Assembly: GCF_023273855.1 (NCBI RefSeq)
Contig: NZ_CP096884.1
Span: forward strand, 2,232,001-2,296,000
Direction: 5' to 3'
Length of the DNA: 64,000 nt
From: Seonamhaeicola sp. ML3
GTDB lineage: Bacteria > Bacteroidota > Bacteroidia > Flavobacteriales > Flavobacteriaceae
Below the pieces are notes generated by a model, which saw only the letters and a list, made by a program, of their open reading frames with translations, made no database searches and was not told the origin of the DNA. How positions within the stretch are numbered: position 1 is the stretch's first letter; each line of letters starts with the position of its first letter. Positions 34,971 through 44,696 of this stretch are shown here, in pieces. A program made the position numbers and the translations under genes.

Positions 34971-36422
34971 ATGAAACTATTGAAATTATCACAATTAGTT
35001 ATACTAATCTTCTTTTTAACAGGATTAGTAAGTTGTAAAACAAAACAAAAAGACGAAAATCAGAAACAACAACAATCGCAAGAAGTAGCCACAAAACCGA
35101 ACATCATTTTTATTTTGGCAGACGATTTAGGTTATGGCGATGTGGGGTTTAATGGACAAGATAAAATCAAAACTCCTAATATTGATAAGCTAGCTGCAAA
35201 CGGAATGATTTTTAACAATCATTACACAGGGTCTTCAGTTTGTGGGCCTTCGCGTGCAGTGCTAATGACAGGAAAGCATACAGGACACAGTACAGTAAGA
35301 GGTAACCCACGATGGACAGCAAGTGGTACTCCGGTAGATATTAATGCAGAAGATGTTACTGTTGCAGAAGAATTAAAACGAGCAGGTTATACTACAGGAA
35401 TTGTTGGCAAATGGGGTTTAGCAGAAAACTTAAAAGAAGGTGTACCCAACAAACAAGGATTTGATTATTTCTACGGATTCAATCAGCACTCTCCTGCACA
35501 TCATTATTACCCGAAAAGTATTTTTGAAAACGAGAAGAGAATTACTTTAGATGGTAATAATCCTCAAACTAAAGAAGGGCAACATATTCATTATTTAATA
35601 ACAGAAAAAGCAACAGAATTTATTGATAAAAACCATAAAGAACCTTTCTTTTTGTATTTGTCTTATACGATTCCGCATTTTGAATTAACCATTCTTGAAA
35701 AAGAAAAAGAGCAATATAAGAATTTAGGCTGGCCAAAAAGAAAGATGAAACCAGGGCATTATCGTCATGACGAAGATGGACACATTACTTATGCAGCGAT
35801 GGTTTCTACTATGGATAGAGATATTGGAAACCTTGTGAGGCAATTGGAACATTTAGGTGTAGCCGATAACACTTTAATTGTATTTACTAGTGATAATGGA
35901 CACGAATACGATGATTTAAAAAATGAATTTTTCAACAGTAATGGCCATTTTCAAGGGCATAAACGCGATTTATACGAAGGTGGAATTCACACGCCTTTTG
36001 TAGCCTATTGGCCAAATACAATTAAACCAGGATCAACAACCAATCATATATCTGCCTTTTGGGATTTTTTACCAACTGCATGCGAATTGGCAGGTATAAA
36101 ACCTTCTGATAAAATTGATGGTGTTTCTTATGCGCCTACACTTTTAGGAAATGAAAATCAGCAGCAAAAACACGATTATTTGTATTGGGAGTTCAATGAA
36201 AGACAAGGACCAATACAAGCCGTAAGACAAAACAAATGGAAAGCAGTAAAGTTTGATAAAAAACCTGTTGAGCTTTACAACTTAAATGAGGATATAAGCG
36301 AGCAAAATAATATCGCAGAACAGCATCCTGAAAAAGCCAAGGAGTTACTTAATCTTATCAACAATTCTAGAACAGTGCATCCAGAGTTTCCTTTAATTAA
36401 GAAGACTTTAAAAAGGAAATAA
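34971..36422 (+). CDS. Sulfatase, S1 family, lipoprotein
   Basis: A 483-residue formylglycine sulfatase with a lipoprotein signal (GLVSC, C22). Motifs in order are ILADDLGYGDVG for metal binding, VCGPSRAVLMTGKH with C91 as the residue to be converted, GIVGKWGL and FTSDNGHEYD. The last differs from the usual DNGG and is seen in arylsulfatase A-like enzymes. The C-terminal subdomain includes QNKWKAVKFDKKPVELYNL. A Gln/Lys-rich linker after the lipid Cys (residues 23-41) would hold it away from the membrane. It lies between the LacZ-like gene and a third GH106 gene. Confidence 0.93.
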   Translation: MKLLKLSQLVILIFFLTGLVSCKTKQKDENQKQQQSQEVATKPNIIFILADDLGYGDVGFNGQDKIKTPNIDKLAANGMIFNNHYTGSSVCGPSRAVLMTGKHTGHSTVRGNPRWTASGTPVDINAEDVTVAEELKRAGYTTGIVGKWGLAENLKEGVPNKQGFDYFYGFNQHSPAHHYYPKSIFENEKRITLDGNNPQTKEGQHIHYLITEKATEFIDKNHKEPFFLYLSYTIPHFELTILEKEKEQYKNLGWPKRKMKPGHYRHDEDGHITYAAMVSTMDRDIGNLVRQLEHLGVADNTLIVFTSDNGHEYDDLKNEFFNSNGHFQGHKRDLYEGGIHTPFVAYWPNTIKPGSTTNHISAFWDFLPTACELAGIKPSDKIDGVSYAPTLLGNENQQQKHDYLYWEFNERQGPIQAVRQNKWKAVKFDKKPVELYNLNEDISEQNNIAEQHPEKAKELLNLINNSRTVHPEFPLIKKTLKRK

Positions 36423-36544
36423 AAAGATATCTGAAATTTTAATAATTGACACTATACTTATGATTAATTCTAAATTTTTCTTCTAATTTATGTTTAGTCG
36501 GTCAAACAATAATGGAGAATTTAATCCTTCAAAAACGAATTAAA

Positions 36545-39500
36545 ATGATGCATAAGAGGTGTTTTTTTGCTTTCCTATTTTTGTTTTTATTGATTGGTGT
36601 ACAATCGCAAAATCTACCACAATTAAAAGAAACATTTAAGAATCCAGCAGACCAATATAAGCCACTGTGTTTGTGGTACTGGTTAAGTGGTGAAGTTACC
36701 AAAAGTGGTATTACCAAAGATCTTGAAGCAATGAAAACAGCAGGATTGCGAGGTGCTATTCTATTTGACTTGGGAGGTCATATTTCAGATGCTGGTAAAA
36801 ACTTGTTGTTTAGTGAGGAGTGGAACACGCTTTTTAAGCACACACTAAAAGAGGCAGAACGTTTACATTTAGATATTGGGTTGCACAATTCTCCTGGATG
36901 GTCTGGTTCAGGTGGTACTTGGGTTGATGTTGAAAACTCTATGAAAACTACAGTTCATTTTTTAAAAGAAATTCAAGGGGGTACAGCTGTAGATATTATA
37001 TTAGAAAAACCAAAGCACTATAAATCGTTTTATAAAGATATTGCAGTCTATGCTATTAAAGGGCATCATTTAAAAACATTATCAGAACAAGAAATTTCAG
37101 GAGCAGGAAAAGGAGAAGATTGGGCAAAACTCATCAGCGATTCTTCCAAAAAATTATCTGCTATTAATACAAAAGATATTATTGACTTGACCAATCACTT
37201 CAATAATGATCAATTGGTTTGGAATGCACCAAAAGGTGAATGGACAGTTTTAAGAATAGGCTTTACAAGCACAGGCACAAAAAATCGAACGGCGCGTAGA
37301 GTTTTTGGCTCAGGATTAGAACCCGATAAATTTGATGCTAAAGCCATTACTAAAGCTTTTTACGATGGAGTTTCTGGCAATGCGATAGCATTAGAGAAAG
37401 CTAGTGGTTCTACTGTTATTAAAGATATTTTTATGGATAGCTGGGAAATTGGTTATCAAAACTGGAGCGAGGTGTTACCAGAAGCATTTAAAAAGCGAAG
37501 AGGGTATAGTATGCAAAAATACCTTCCTGTTTTAGCAGGTTTCGTAGTAGAATCTCCAGAAATATCAAGACGTTTTCTTTGGGATTGTCGCTTAACTTTC
37601 GGTGAACTTATTGTAGATGTGTATGCTAAAACCATGCGTAATTTATCAAATAAATATGATAAAAAGTTTATGGTAGAACCTTATCGAACAGGAGGCTTTC
37701 ATTCTTTTGATTACGGTGAAGAAACTGATGTTGTAGTTAGTGAGTTCTGGAAAGGTGGTCACAATTTCGAGCGTATTAAAAGTGTAGCATCCATTGCACA
37801 TGCCAAAGGTGTTAAAGAACATAGAAGTGAAACCTTTACGACAAATTATTTCAATGGTGGTTGGCGAGACCACCCCTGGCAATATAAACAAATAGGCGAT
37901 AAAGCATTTTGTTCAGGTGTTAACAGTATGGCATTTCATTCTTATGCACATCAACCTTATCCAGATAATATTGCACCAGGAATGAGTATGGGGCGTTGGG
38001 GAGCTATGATAAGCAGAAAGCAAACCTGGTGGCCAATGGCACCTGCGTACATGCAATACTTGTCAAGATGTCAATATTTATTACGAACAGGAGATTTTGT
38101 GGCAGATGTGCTATTTGTAACACATGAACACTTACCTAATCCAGATATAAAAACGTATCCAGAACTTAAAAAAGCTGGCTATGATTACGATATTATAAGT
38201 CCGTCGTTCTTTATAAAAAATGCTGTTGTAAAAAATGAAAAAGTCGTGTTGCCAGGAGGAACAGCATACAAATTAGTGGTGTTTCCAGATACTCAATTTG
38301 TAACACCAGAGTTTATGAAAAGTATTGATAAAATAGTTAGGAAAGGTGTGCAAACTATTGGTTACAATTATAAAAAATCGCCTAGTTTGGTAAACTATCC
38401 TGATGCTGATAATTTGGTAAAATCGTATAATGATAAATTAATAGTTGATAGTGAAAATGGGACATTATTAAATTATTATTTAGCAAAAAGGCCTTTAGAG
38501 GTTCTGAAAAGGTTGTCTGTTAAAAAAGATTTTGAAGTAAAAAATGCAATTCCTGCAGATGCAGAAATCAATTTCATTCATCACAAAATTTCAGATAATG
38601 ATGTTTATTTTGTGTCAAATTCAACACCAAAACGAGTGCGTGGTAATTTCCGTTTTAGAGTAGCAAAAGGAAAACCTTCACTTTGGAATCCTGTAAATGG
38701 AGAAACTCAAGAGTTGCTTGTGTTCACACAAAACGATGGTGTAACAAGTATTCAACTAGAATTAGAACCTAAGCAATCTTTCTTTGTAGTGTTTGATATG
38801 AATACAGTTCAAAGTACTCGTTTTAAATCGATTACTTCTAATCGATCTGTTCAAGAATCAACGAAGCCAAAATTAGAACTTGAAAAAGTAGTTCGAGGAA
38901 AAATATTTAATCCAGACCCAAAGCACAATCAAAACATTACAGAAGAATTAAAAACTCAACAAAATGGCAACAGCCTTTCAGTTGAAAAAATACCTGGAGA
39001 AGGAAAACTGGTTATTGCTCACTATAAAATAAATAACGAAATGCAATACTATATGCGTTGGGCAAAAGAAGGGTTACATTTAGATGCTGGTAATGCTGAA
39101 GCTATAGCGCTCGGAGTAAAAATAGAAATAAACGATAGCAAGCCAGAGTTACATGCAAACACATCAGGAAAATTTACTATTGAAGAAGAAAGTGGAGATG
39201 AAATAAATGTTATTGTGCCAGACTATAAAAATGAACTGGAATTAACTTCACCTTGGCAAGTTACTTTTGAACAAGGTAAAGGGCTTGAAAAGACATCTAT
39301 TGTTTTAGATACTTTAATGAATTTATCAAAGCATACCAATTTTAATGTAAAGCATTACTCAGGAATTATTACTTACAAGTCAAACTTTAATGTATCTAAA
39401 AAATTTCTTAAGAAAAATAGAGGTATTGATTTGGTGTTGGAGCATATAGCTAATATTGCAACAGTTGAGGTAAACGGTATTGATTGTGGAACTGTTTGGG

Positions 39501-39817
39501 CAAAACCTTATGCTGTAAATATTGCTAAAGCTTTACAAAAAGGGGAAAATAAAATTGTAATCAAAGTTGCAAACTCTTGGTCTAATCGATTGATTGGCGA
39601 TGAATATTTTCCAACAGAACTAGAGGAAAATGCAGAAGGCGCAACAATTGGTTCTATTCCAAATTGGGTTCGAGAAGGAAAGATAGAAAACCGACCACAG
39701 AAGAAACGTGTTGCATTTACTTCAAATCGGTTTTACACAAAAGAAGACCCGCTTCCAGCATCTGGTTTGTTTGGTAAAGTGCTGTTAAAAAAATGGGTGG
39801 CAAAGAAAATTAAATAA
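36545..39817 (+). CDS. GH106-like enzyme (third copy), divergent
   Basis: ATG 36545 is preferred to 36512 because it starts at a compact signal peptide (ending GVQSQ); the protein is then 1090 residues. The barrel opens with LCLWYWLSGEVTKSGITKDL and contains LHNSPGWSGSGGTW. The catalytic pair is present but altered in context: Glu 301 in DSWEIGYQNW (DSYE in the other two copies) and Glu 429 in RSETFTT (SAE in the others). It lacks the discoidin-like insertion of the other copies. It carries instead an extra region of about 100 residues before the C-terminal sandwich (VEVNGIDCGTVWAKPYAV). It is probably a glycosidase of the GH106 superfamily, though rhamnose specificity is less certain than for the other two. 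Confidence 0.78.
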   Translation: MMHKRCFFAFLFLFLLIGVQSQNLPQLKETFKNPADQYKPLCLWYWLSGEVTKSGITKDLEAMKTAGLRGAILFDLGGHISDAGKNLLFSEEWNTLFKHTLKEAERLHLDIGLHNSPGWSGSGGTWVDVENSMKTTVHFLKEIQGGTAVDIILEKPKHYKSFYKDIAVYAIKGHHLKTLSEQEISGAGKGEDWAKLISDSSKKLSAINTKDIIDLTNHFNNDQLVWNAPKGEWTVLRIGFTSTGTKNRTARRVFGSGLEPDKFDAKAITKAFYDGVSGNAIALEKASGSTVIKDIFMDSWEIGYQNWSEVLPEAFKKRRGYSMQKYLPVLAGFVVESPEISRRFLWDCRLTFGELIVDVYAKTMRNLSNKYDKKFMVEPYRTGGFHSFDYGEETDVVVSEFWKGGHNFERIKSVASIAHAKGVKEHRSETFTTNYFNGGWRDHPWQYKQIGDKAFCSGVNSMAFHSYAHQPYPDNIAPGMSMGRWGAMISRKQTWWPMAPAYMQYLSRCQYLLRTGDFVADVLFVTHEHLPNPDIKTYPELKKAGYDYDIISPSFFIKNAVVKNEKVVLPGGTAYKLVVFPDTQFVTPEFMKSIDKIVRKGVQTIGYNYKKSPSLVNYPDADNLVKSYNDKLIVDSENGTLLNYYLAKRPLEVLKRLSVKKDFEVKNAIPADAEINFIHHKISDNDVYFVSNSTPKRVRGNFRFRVAKGKPSLWNPVNGETQELLVFTQNDGVTSIQLELEPKQSFFVVFDMNTVQSTRFKSITSNRSVQESTKPKLELEKVVRGKIFNPDPKHNQNITEELKTQQNGNSLSVEKIPGEGKLVIAHYKINNEMQYYMRWAKEGLHLDAGNAEAIALGVKIEINDSKPELHANTSGKFTIEEESGDEINVIVPDYKNELELTSPWQVTFEQGKGLEKTSIVLDTLMNLSKHTNFNVKHYSGIITYKSNFNVSKKFLKKNRGIDLVLEHIANIATVEVNGIDCGTVWAKPYAVNIAKALQKGENKIVIKVANSWSNRLIGDEYFPTELEENAEGATIGSIPNWVREGKIENRPQKKRVAFTSNRFYTKEDPLPASGLFGKVLLKKWVAKKIK

Positions 39818-39828
39818 AATTTAAAAAT

Positions 39829-41238
39829 ATGAGAATACATGTAGCAACTATCATTTCAGCTTTTATGTTAACCACACTAAGTAATTGTAATGGTCAAACC
39901 CAAAAAAAAGAAACAGCTAAACCAAATATTATAATTATAAATATAGATGATATGGGTTGGCGAGATGTTGGTTTTATGGGTAGCGAATATTACAAAACAC
40001 CAAATATAGACGCACTTTCTAAAGAGGGCATTGTGTTTACAAATGGTTATGCAGCATCCGCAAATTGTGCGCCAAGTAGAGCTTGTTTAATGACTGGGCT
40101 ATGGACGACGCGTCATGGTATTTATACCGTTAATTCTTCTGAAAGGGGACAATCAAAAGACCGAAAACTAATTCCAACAAAAAACACAACATTATTGGCG
40201 CCGAAATTTACTGTAATCCCTGAAGTTTTAAAAAACAATGGCTATACCACTTGTCATGCAGGTAAATGGCACTTGACTCATAATCCACTTGAAGATGGGT
40301 TTGATGTAAATATTGGTGGAAGCCATGCAGGACATCCAACAAGCTATAATCCACCTTATAAAAACGTAAAAATTCAAAAAGGGAAAAGCGAATATCTAAC
40401 CGATTTGGTCATGGAAAACGCTATAAAATTTGTGGATACTATTTCGTCTCCATTCTTTTTATACTATTCACCTTATGCAGTTCATACCCCAATAATGCCT
40501 GTGGATAGCTTATTACCAAAGTATCGAGACAAAACACCTTGGAAAGGTCAGAAAAACATCAATTACGCTACTATGGTCGATAATTTAGATAGAAATATTG
40601 GCTTGCTCATCAAAACATTAAAAGACAAACATCTTTTTGATAATACATTAATTGTATTTACCTCAGATAATGGTGGTTTGTACGGTATTACCAAACAAAA
40701 ACCGTTACGAGCTGGAAAAGGTAGTTATTATGAAGGTGGAATTAGAGAACCATTTTTCTTTGTTTATAATGGCAAAATTAAATCCAACACAAAAAGCGAA
40801 GTACCAATTACCAATCTAGATATCTTCCCAACAATTTTGAAATATGCAGGAGTTGAAGAAACCCAACTTGAATTGGATGGTCATAATTTATCTTCGGTAT
40901 TAGAAGGAAAAACAGAAACGCTTGAGCGACCATTGTTTTGGCATTTCCCTATTTATTTACAGGCATACAATAAAAAAGATAATGAAAATAGAGACCCTTT
41001 GTTTAGAACACGCCCGGGCTCTGTTATTAGAAAAGGAAATTGGAAATTGCACTATTATTTTGAAGATAATGGTATAGAATTGTACAATTTAGCTGAAGAT
41101 ATTGGAGAATTAAACAATGTAGCATCTGCAAACCCAAGCAAAAAAGATGAGTTATTAACCGACTTGAAAAATTGGTGGAAACAAACCAATGCGCCAATAC
41201 CAACAGAATTGAATCCTGAATATATTAACCAAAAATAA
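39829..41238 (+). CDS. Sulfatase, S1 family, lipoprotein
   Basis: A 469-residue sulfatase with a lipoprotein signal (TLSNC, C20). NIDDMGWRDVGFMGS supplies metal ligands, NCAPSRACLMTG holds C80 for formylglycine formation, and HAGKWHL and FTSDNGGLYG complete the site. The C-terminal part includes KGNWKLHYYFEDNGIELYNL. A decayed duplicate of its first 125 codons is at 28451. It is 11 bp behind the GH106-like gene and 20 bp before the GH3 gene, so it belongs to the same transcript. Which sulfate position it attacks is unknown. Confidence 0.93.
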   Translation: MRIHVATIISAFMLTTLSNCNGQTQKKETAKPNIIIINIDDMGWRDVGFMGSEYYKTPNIDALSKEGIVFTNGYAASANCAPSRACLMTGLWTTRHGIYTVNSSERGQSKDRKLIPTKNTTLLAPKFTVIPEVLKNNGYTTCHAGKWHLTHNPLEDGFDVNIGGSHAGHPTSYNPPYKNVKIQKGKSEYLTDLVMENAIKFVDTISSPFFLYYSPYAVHTPIMPVDSLLPKYRDKTPWKGQKNINYATMVDNLDRNIGLLIKTLKDKHLFDNTLIVFTSDNGGLYGITKQKPLRAGKGSYYEGGIREPFFFVYNGKIKSNTKSEVPITNLDIFPTILKYAGVEETQLELDGHNLSSVLEGKTETLERPLFWHFPIYLQAYNKKDNENRDPLFRTRPGSVIRKGNWKLHYYFEDNGIELYNLAEDIGELNNVASANPSKKDELLTDLKNWWKQTNAPIPTELNPEYINQK

Positions 41239-41258
41239 TCTTACATTAATCAACAAAA

Positions 41259-43535
41259 ATGAATTTTTTATATAACAACTATAAACGTGTTTTATCAATT
41301 GTATTGATGATAATCCCTTACATAATTATTGCACAGGAATTTGCCTATAAAGATGCTTCTTTACCCATAGAAGACAGGGTAAATGATCTACTTAGTAGAA
41401 TGACTGTAGAAGAAAAAGTTGGACAGATGTTGATGTTTGGTGCACCAAGAGTTGCGCGAAAGGGTAAAGATGGGTCGTTGGTCATCACCGATTGGGGTAA
41501 ACTATACTTTACAAATGGTTTAGGTGGTTTAAAGTTTCCTTTTAAGTCAGCAAATCCGGAAGAATCAGCAAGACTAAATAACGAACTTCAAAAAAAGATT
41601 ATAGCATCCAACCGCTTTGGAATACCAACATTATTTGTTGGAGAAGCTTATAATGGTGTTGATGCCAGAGGATGTACACGTTTTGGTCGTCCACTTAATT
41701 TAGCGGCTTCTTGGAATGTTAATTTAACGCACGATGTATGGAGTACTATTGGTCGCGAATCCCGTTTACGTGGTTGGCACATGGTCCATTCACCTGTTGG
41801 AGATATTGCACGTGATCCTCGTTTTGGAAGAATGAGTGAAGGGTATGGAGAAGATACTTTTTTAACCACAGAAATGTTGGTAGCTGCTGTAACTGGAGTG
41901 CAAGGAGATTATAATAAAACAAAACCAAATACTACTCATATTGGGGCAGTAGTTAAACATTTTGCAGGGTATAGCCAAGTTGTTGGTGGACGAAATTTTG
42001 CTGCTGTAGAGGTTTCTCCTCGTGTTTTACGAGATGAACTGTTGCCTCCATTTAAAGCTGCTGTGCAAAGAGGTCATGCACTAGCAATAATGCCTTCTCA
42101 TGGTGATATTAATGGGGTGGCTAGTCATGGAAACCCTTGGTTATTAACAGATTTGTTACGAAAACAATGGGGTTTTAACGGTTATGTAGTCTCAGATGCT
42201 TACGATGTAGGTCGTTTAAACTTTTTGATGAAAGTTGCCGAAAATATTGAGGAAGCTGTGAAATTGGGTTTGAAAGCAGGTGTAGATTTAGATTTGTACA
42301 GTGAAGATGTCTACGAACTTTTACCAGAAATGGTAAAGAAAGATCCTAGTTTAATGCCTTACATAAATAGAGCAGCAGGAGATATGTTGCGTACAAAATT
42401 TATTATGGGGCTATTTGAAAATCCTTATATCGATGTAAATGAAACCAAAAAAGAAGTACGTTCAAAAGCTAATCTTGATTTAGCTAAAAAGATGGATGAG
42501 GAGTCCTTAATCTTATTAAAAAACGAAAATGAAATACTGCCGCTAGATAAAAAAGAAAGTAAAAAAATAGCTTTAATTGGTCCTTTGTTAGGAGAAAAAA
42601 CCCTCAATACGTTCAAAAATATAGCTGGTAATGAAATAACTTTTGTTGCAGAAAAGGGATACGAATTAACCAATAGAAATAAAAAGAGACCAGAACTTAC
42701 ACCAAGAAATGATGAGGCGTTAGATAAAATGGTAGCACTAGCTAAAGATGCAGATGTATCGATTCTTTTTGTAGGAGGAGATCGTTTTACTGCTCAGGAG
42801 GCTACTTTTTTCAAGTGGGTTATTGGAGATCGTGCAACCATAGAACCTGTGGGAGTGCAAGATGAATTTATACAACGAGTAAAGGCTTTAGGAAAACCAG
42901 TTATTGTAGTGTTAAAACACAGAAGAACGTTATCGTTTAATGTCATTAATAACAATGCTGACGTGGTTTTAGATTGTTGGGAAATGACCGAATTCGGGGA
43001 TGAATTAGTCGCTAAAGCGCTCTTTGGGGAGTTTTCGCCTTCTGGTAAATTACCTGTTACCGTACCACGCACAATTGGTCAAATTCCTTATCACTATAGC
43101 ATGAAGGAAATCAGTTTCTTTAAAGATTATCTGTTCTTAGAATCTGGTCCTTTATATCCATTTGGGTATGGTTTAAGTTATGCAAAGTTCTCGTATTCAG
43201 AACCTAAATTATCAAGTGATGTCTTAGAGCGTGATGGAACAATACAAGTAAGTGTAGATGTTACGAATACAGGAAAGGTAAACGCAAAAGAAGTGGTGCA
43301 AATGTATGTAAAAGATATGTTTGGTTCTGTATTACGCCCTGATAAGGAACTGAAAGGTTTTAACAAGATTGAATTAAAACCTGGAGAAACAAAAACAGTT
43401 CAATTTACAATTACTCCAGATATGTTAGTTTTTACAGGAGTAGAAATGAAACCGATTCTAGAAGCCGGAGATTACGAAGTTATGGTGGGAACATCGTCTC
43501 AAGAATATAAAAAAGTGTCGTTTCGTTTAAAATAG
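41259..43535 (+). CDS. GH3 beta-glycosidase, exported
   Basis: A 758-residue GH3 enzyme with a Sec signal peptide (to about residue 26, IIAQ). The N-terminal TIM barrel starts LLSRMTVEEKVGQMLMFG and has HSPVGDIARDPRFGRMSEG and GAVVKHFAGY. D313 in VVSDAYDVGRLN is the nucleophile. The alpha/beta sandwich domain includes LALIGPLLG-like and SGKLPVTVPRTIGQIPYHY segments. A C-terminal fibronectin III-like domain (YPFGYGLSY, then VTNTGKVNAKEVVQMYV) closes the protein. It would release beta-linked xylose or glucose from the non-reducing end; xylose would fit an ulvan-type substrate. The RhaT-like gene follows after 41 bp. Confidence 0.9.
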   Translation: MNFLYNNYKRVLSIVLMIIPYIIIAQEFAYKDASLPIEDRVNDLLSRMTVEEKVGQMLMFGAPRVARKGKDGSLVITDWGKLYFTNGLGGLKFPFKSANPEESARLNNELQKKIIASNRFGIPTLFVGEAYNGVDARGCTRFGRPLNLAASWNVNLTHDVWSTIGRESRLRGWHMVHSPVGDIARDPRFGRMSEGYGEDTFLTTEMLVAAVTGVQGDYNKTKPNTTHIGAVVKHFAGYSQVVGGRNFAAVEVSPRVLRDELLPPFKAAVQRGHALAIMPSHGDINGVASHGNPWLLTDLLRKQWGFNGYVVSDAYDVGRLNFLMKVAENIEEAVKLGLKAGVDLDLYSEDVYELLPEMVKKDPSLMPYINRAAGDMLRTKFIMGLFENPYIDVNETKKEVRSKANLDLAKKMDEESLILLKNENEILPLDKKESKKIALIGPLLGEKTLNTFKNIAGNEITFVAEKGYELTNRNKKRPELTPRNDEALDKMVALAKDADVSILFVGGDRFTAQEATFFKWVIGDRATIEPVGVQDEFIQRVKALGKPVIVVLKHRRTLSFNVINNNADVVLDCWEMTEFGDELVAKALFGEFSPSGKLPVTVPRTIGQIPYHYSMKEISFFKDYLFLESGPLYPFGYGLSYAKFSYSEPKLSSDVLERDGTIQVSVDVTNTGKVNAKEVVQMYVKDMFGSVLRPDKELKGFNKIELKPGETKTVQFTITPDMLVFTGVEMKPILEAGDYEVMVGTSSQEYKKVSFRLK

Positions 43536-43576
43536 TACCATTCAAAAAATAAGATTAGAATTTAAAATATAAAGAT

Positions 43577-44629
43577 ATGCAAGCACTATTAGGAGTAATA
43601 TTTCATTCTTTAGGAGGCGTAGCAGCAGGTAGCTTTTACATGCCCTATAATAAAGTTAAAGGTTGGTCTTGGGAAACCTACTGGATGGTTGGGGGTGTTA
43701 TGTCTTGGTTAATTGTACCTCCAATAGCAGCCTGTTTAACAGTACCTGGTTTTTTAGATATTATTGCGGCTAGTTCGTCTACCATTTTAGGAGTTACCTT
43801 TTTAATGGGTTTACTATGGGGTGTTGGTGGTTTGTCTTATGGTTTGGGTGTTCGATATCTAGGCATGTCTTTAGGTAACTCTGTTGTACTCGGATTTTGT
43901 GCTGCATTTGGAGCTATTGTACCTTCTATTTATTACAATTTTAATCCAGAAGAAGGTAAAACATCGTTTACAGAGATGATAAGTTCAACAGGAGGTCAGG
44001 TTGTTCTCTTAGGTGTTTTGGTATGTTTAATAGGCATTGCAGTCTGTGGTAAAGCAGGAATGCTAAAAGAAGGCGAACTATCTGAAGAGGAGAAAAAGAA
44101 AAGTGTCGCAGAATTCAATCTCGTTAAAGGATTAATTGTTGCGGTACTTTCAGGTATTTTAAGTTCCTTTTTTAGTTTTGGAATAGAAGCTGGAAAACCA
44201 TTGGCCGATGCTGCTGTAGCTGCAGGTTATGACCATTTGTTTGCAAATAATGTGACGTTTGTGGTAATTCTATGGGGTGGTTTAGCCACTAATTTTGTGT
44301 GGACTAGCTATTTGAGTTTAAAAAATAAAGCCTATAAAGATTTTACCAATAAAGAAACTCCTATTTCTAAAAACTTACTATTTTCTGCTTTGGCGGGAAT
44401 CATCTGGTTTTTACAGTTTTTCTTTTATGGTATGGGTGAAAGCAAATTGGGTAATGGCGCCAGTTCATGGATTTTACACATGTCTACCATTATTTTAACG
44501 GCAAATTTTTGGGGTATTTATCGTAAAGAATGGCATGGTGTTGCCAAAAAAACCAAGTTTACCATTACTGCTGGGATTATAGTTATTTTGCTATCTGTTG
44601 TTTTAGTAGGAATAGGGAATTCATTATAA
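43577..44629 (+). CDS. rhaT: L-rhamnose permease (RhaT family)
   Basis: A 350-residue inner-membrane protein with ten predicted hydrophobic segments. It opens with LLGVIFHSLGGVAAGSFYMP and WSWETYWMVGG, the signature of the L-rhamnose-proton symporter family. SYGLGVRYLGMSLGNSVVLG and GEFSPSG-free, fully hydrophobic later helices agree. It should import free L-rhamnose released by the GH78 and GH106 enzymes, directly linking the PUL to rhamnose catabolism. It is the last forward gene before the convergent kinase gene. The 67-bp gap between the two stop codons holds no clear terminator. Confidence 0.9.
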   Translation: MQALLGVIFHSLGGVAAGSFYMPYNKVKGWSWETYWMVGGVMSWLIVPPIAACLTVPGFLDIIAASSSTILGVTFLMGLLWGVGGLSYGLGVRYLGMSLGNSVVLGFCAAFGAIVPSIYYNFNPEEGKTSFTEMISSTGGQVVLLGVLVCLIGIAVCGKAGMLKEGELSEEEKKKSVAEFNLVKGLIVAVLSGILSSFFSFGIEAGKPLADAAVAAGYDHLFANNVTFVVILWGGLATNFVWTSYLSLKNKAYKDFTNKETPISKNLLFSALAGIIWFLQFFFYGMGESKLGNGASSWILHMSTIILTANFWGIYRKEWHGVAKKTKFTITAGIIVILLSVVLVGIGNSL

Positions 44630-44696
44630 AACTCTCCGAGAAGTTTGGTTTTGCATAGGTAAAAGTATAGTTATATAAATAGTCCGTTCGACTAGA

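Noticed and set aside
44630-44696. Bidirectional terminator between rhaT and the kinase gene
   Set aside because: Only a 5-bp CGTTC/GAACG pair with a 10-base loop is visible. This is too weak to call.
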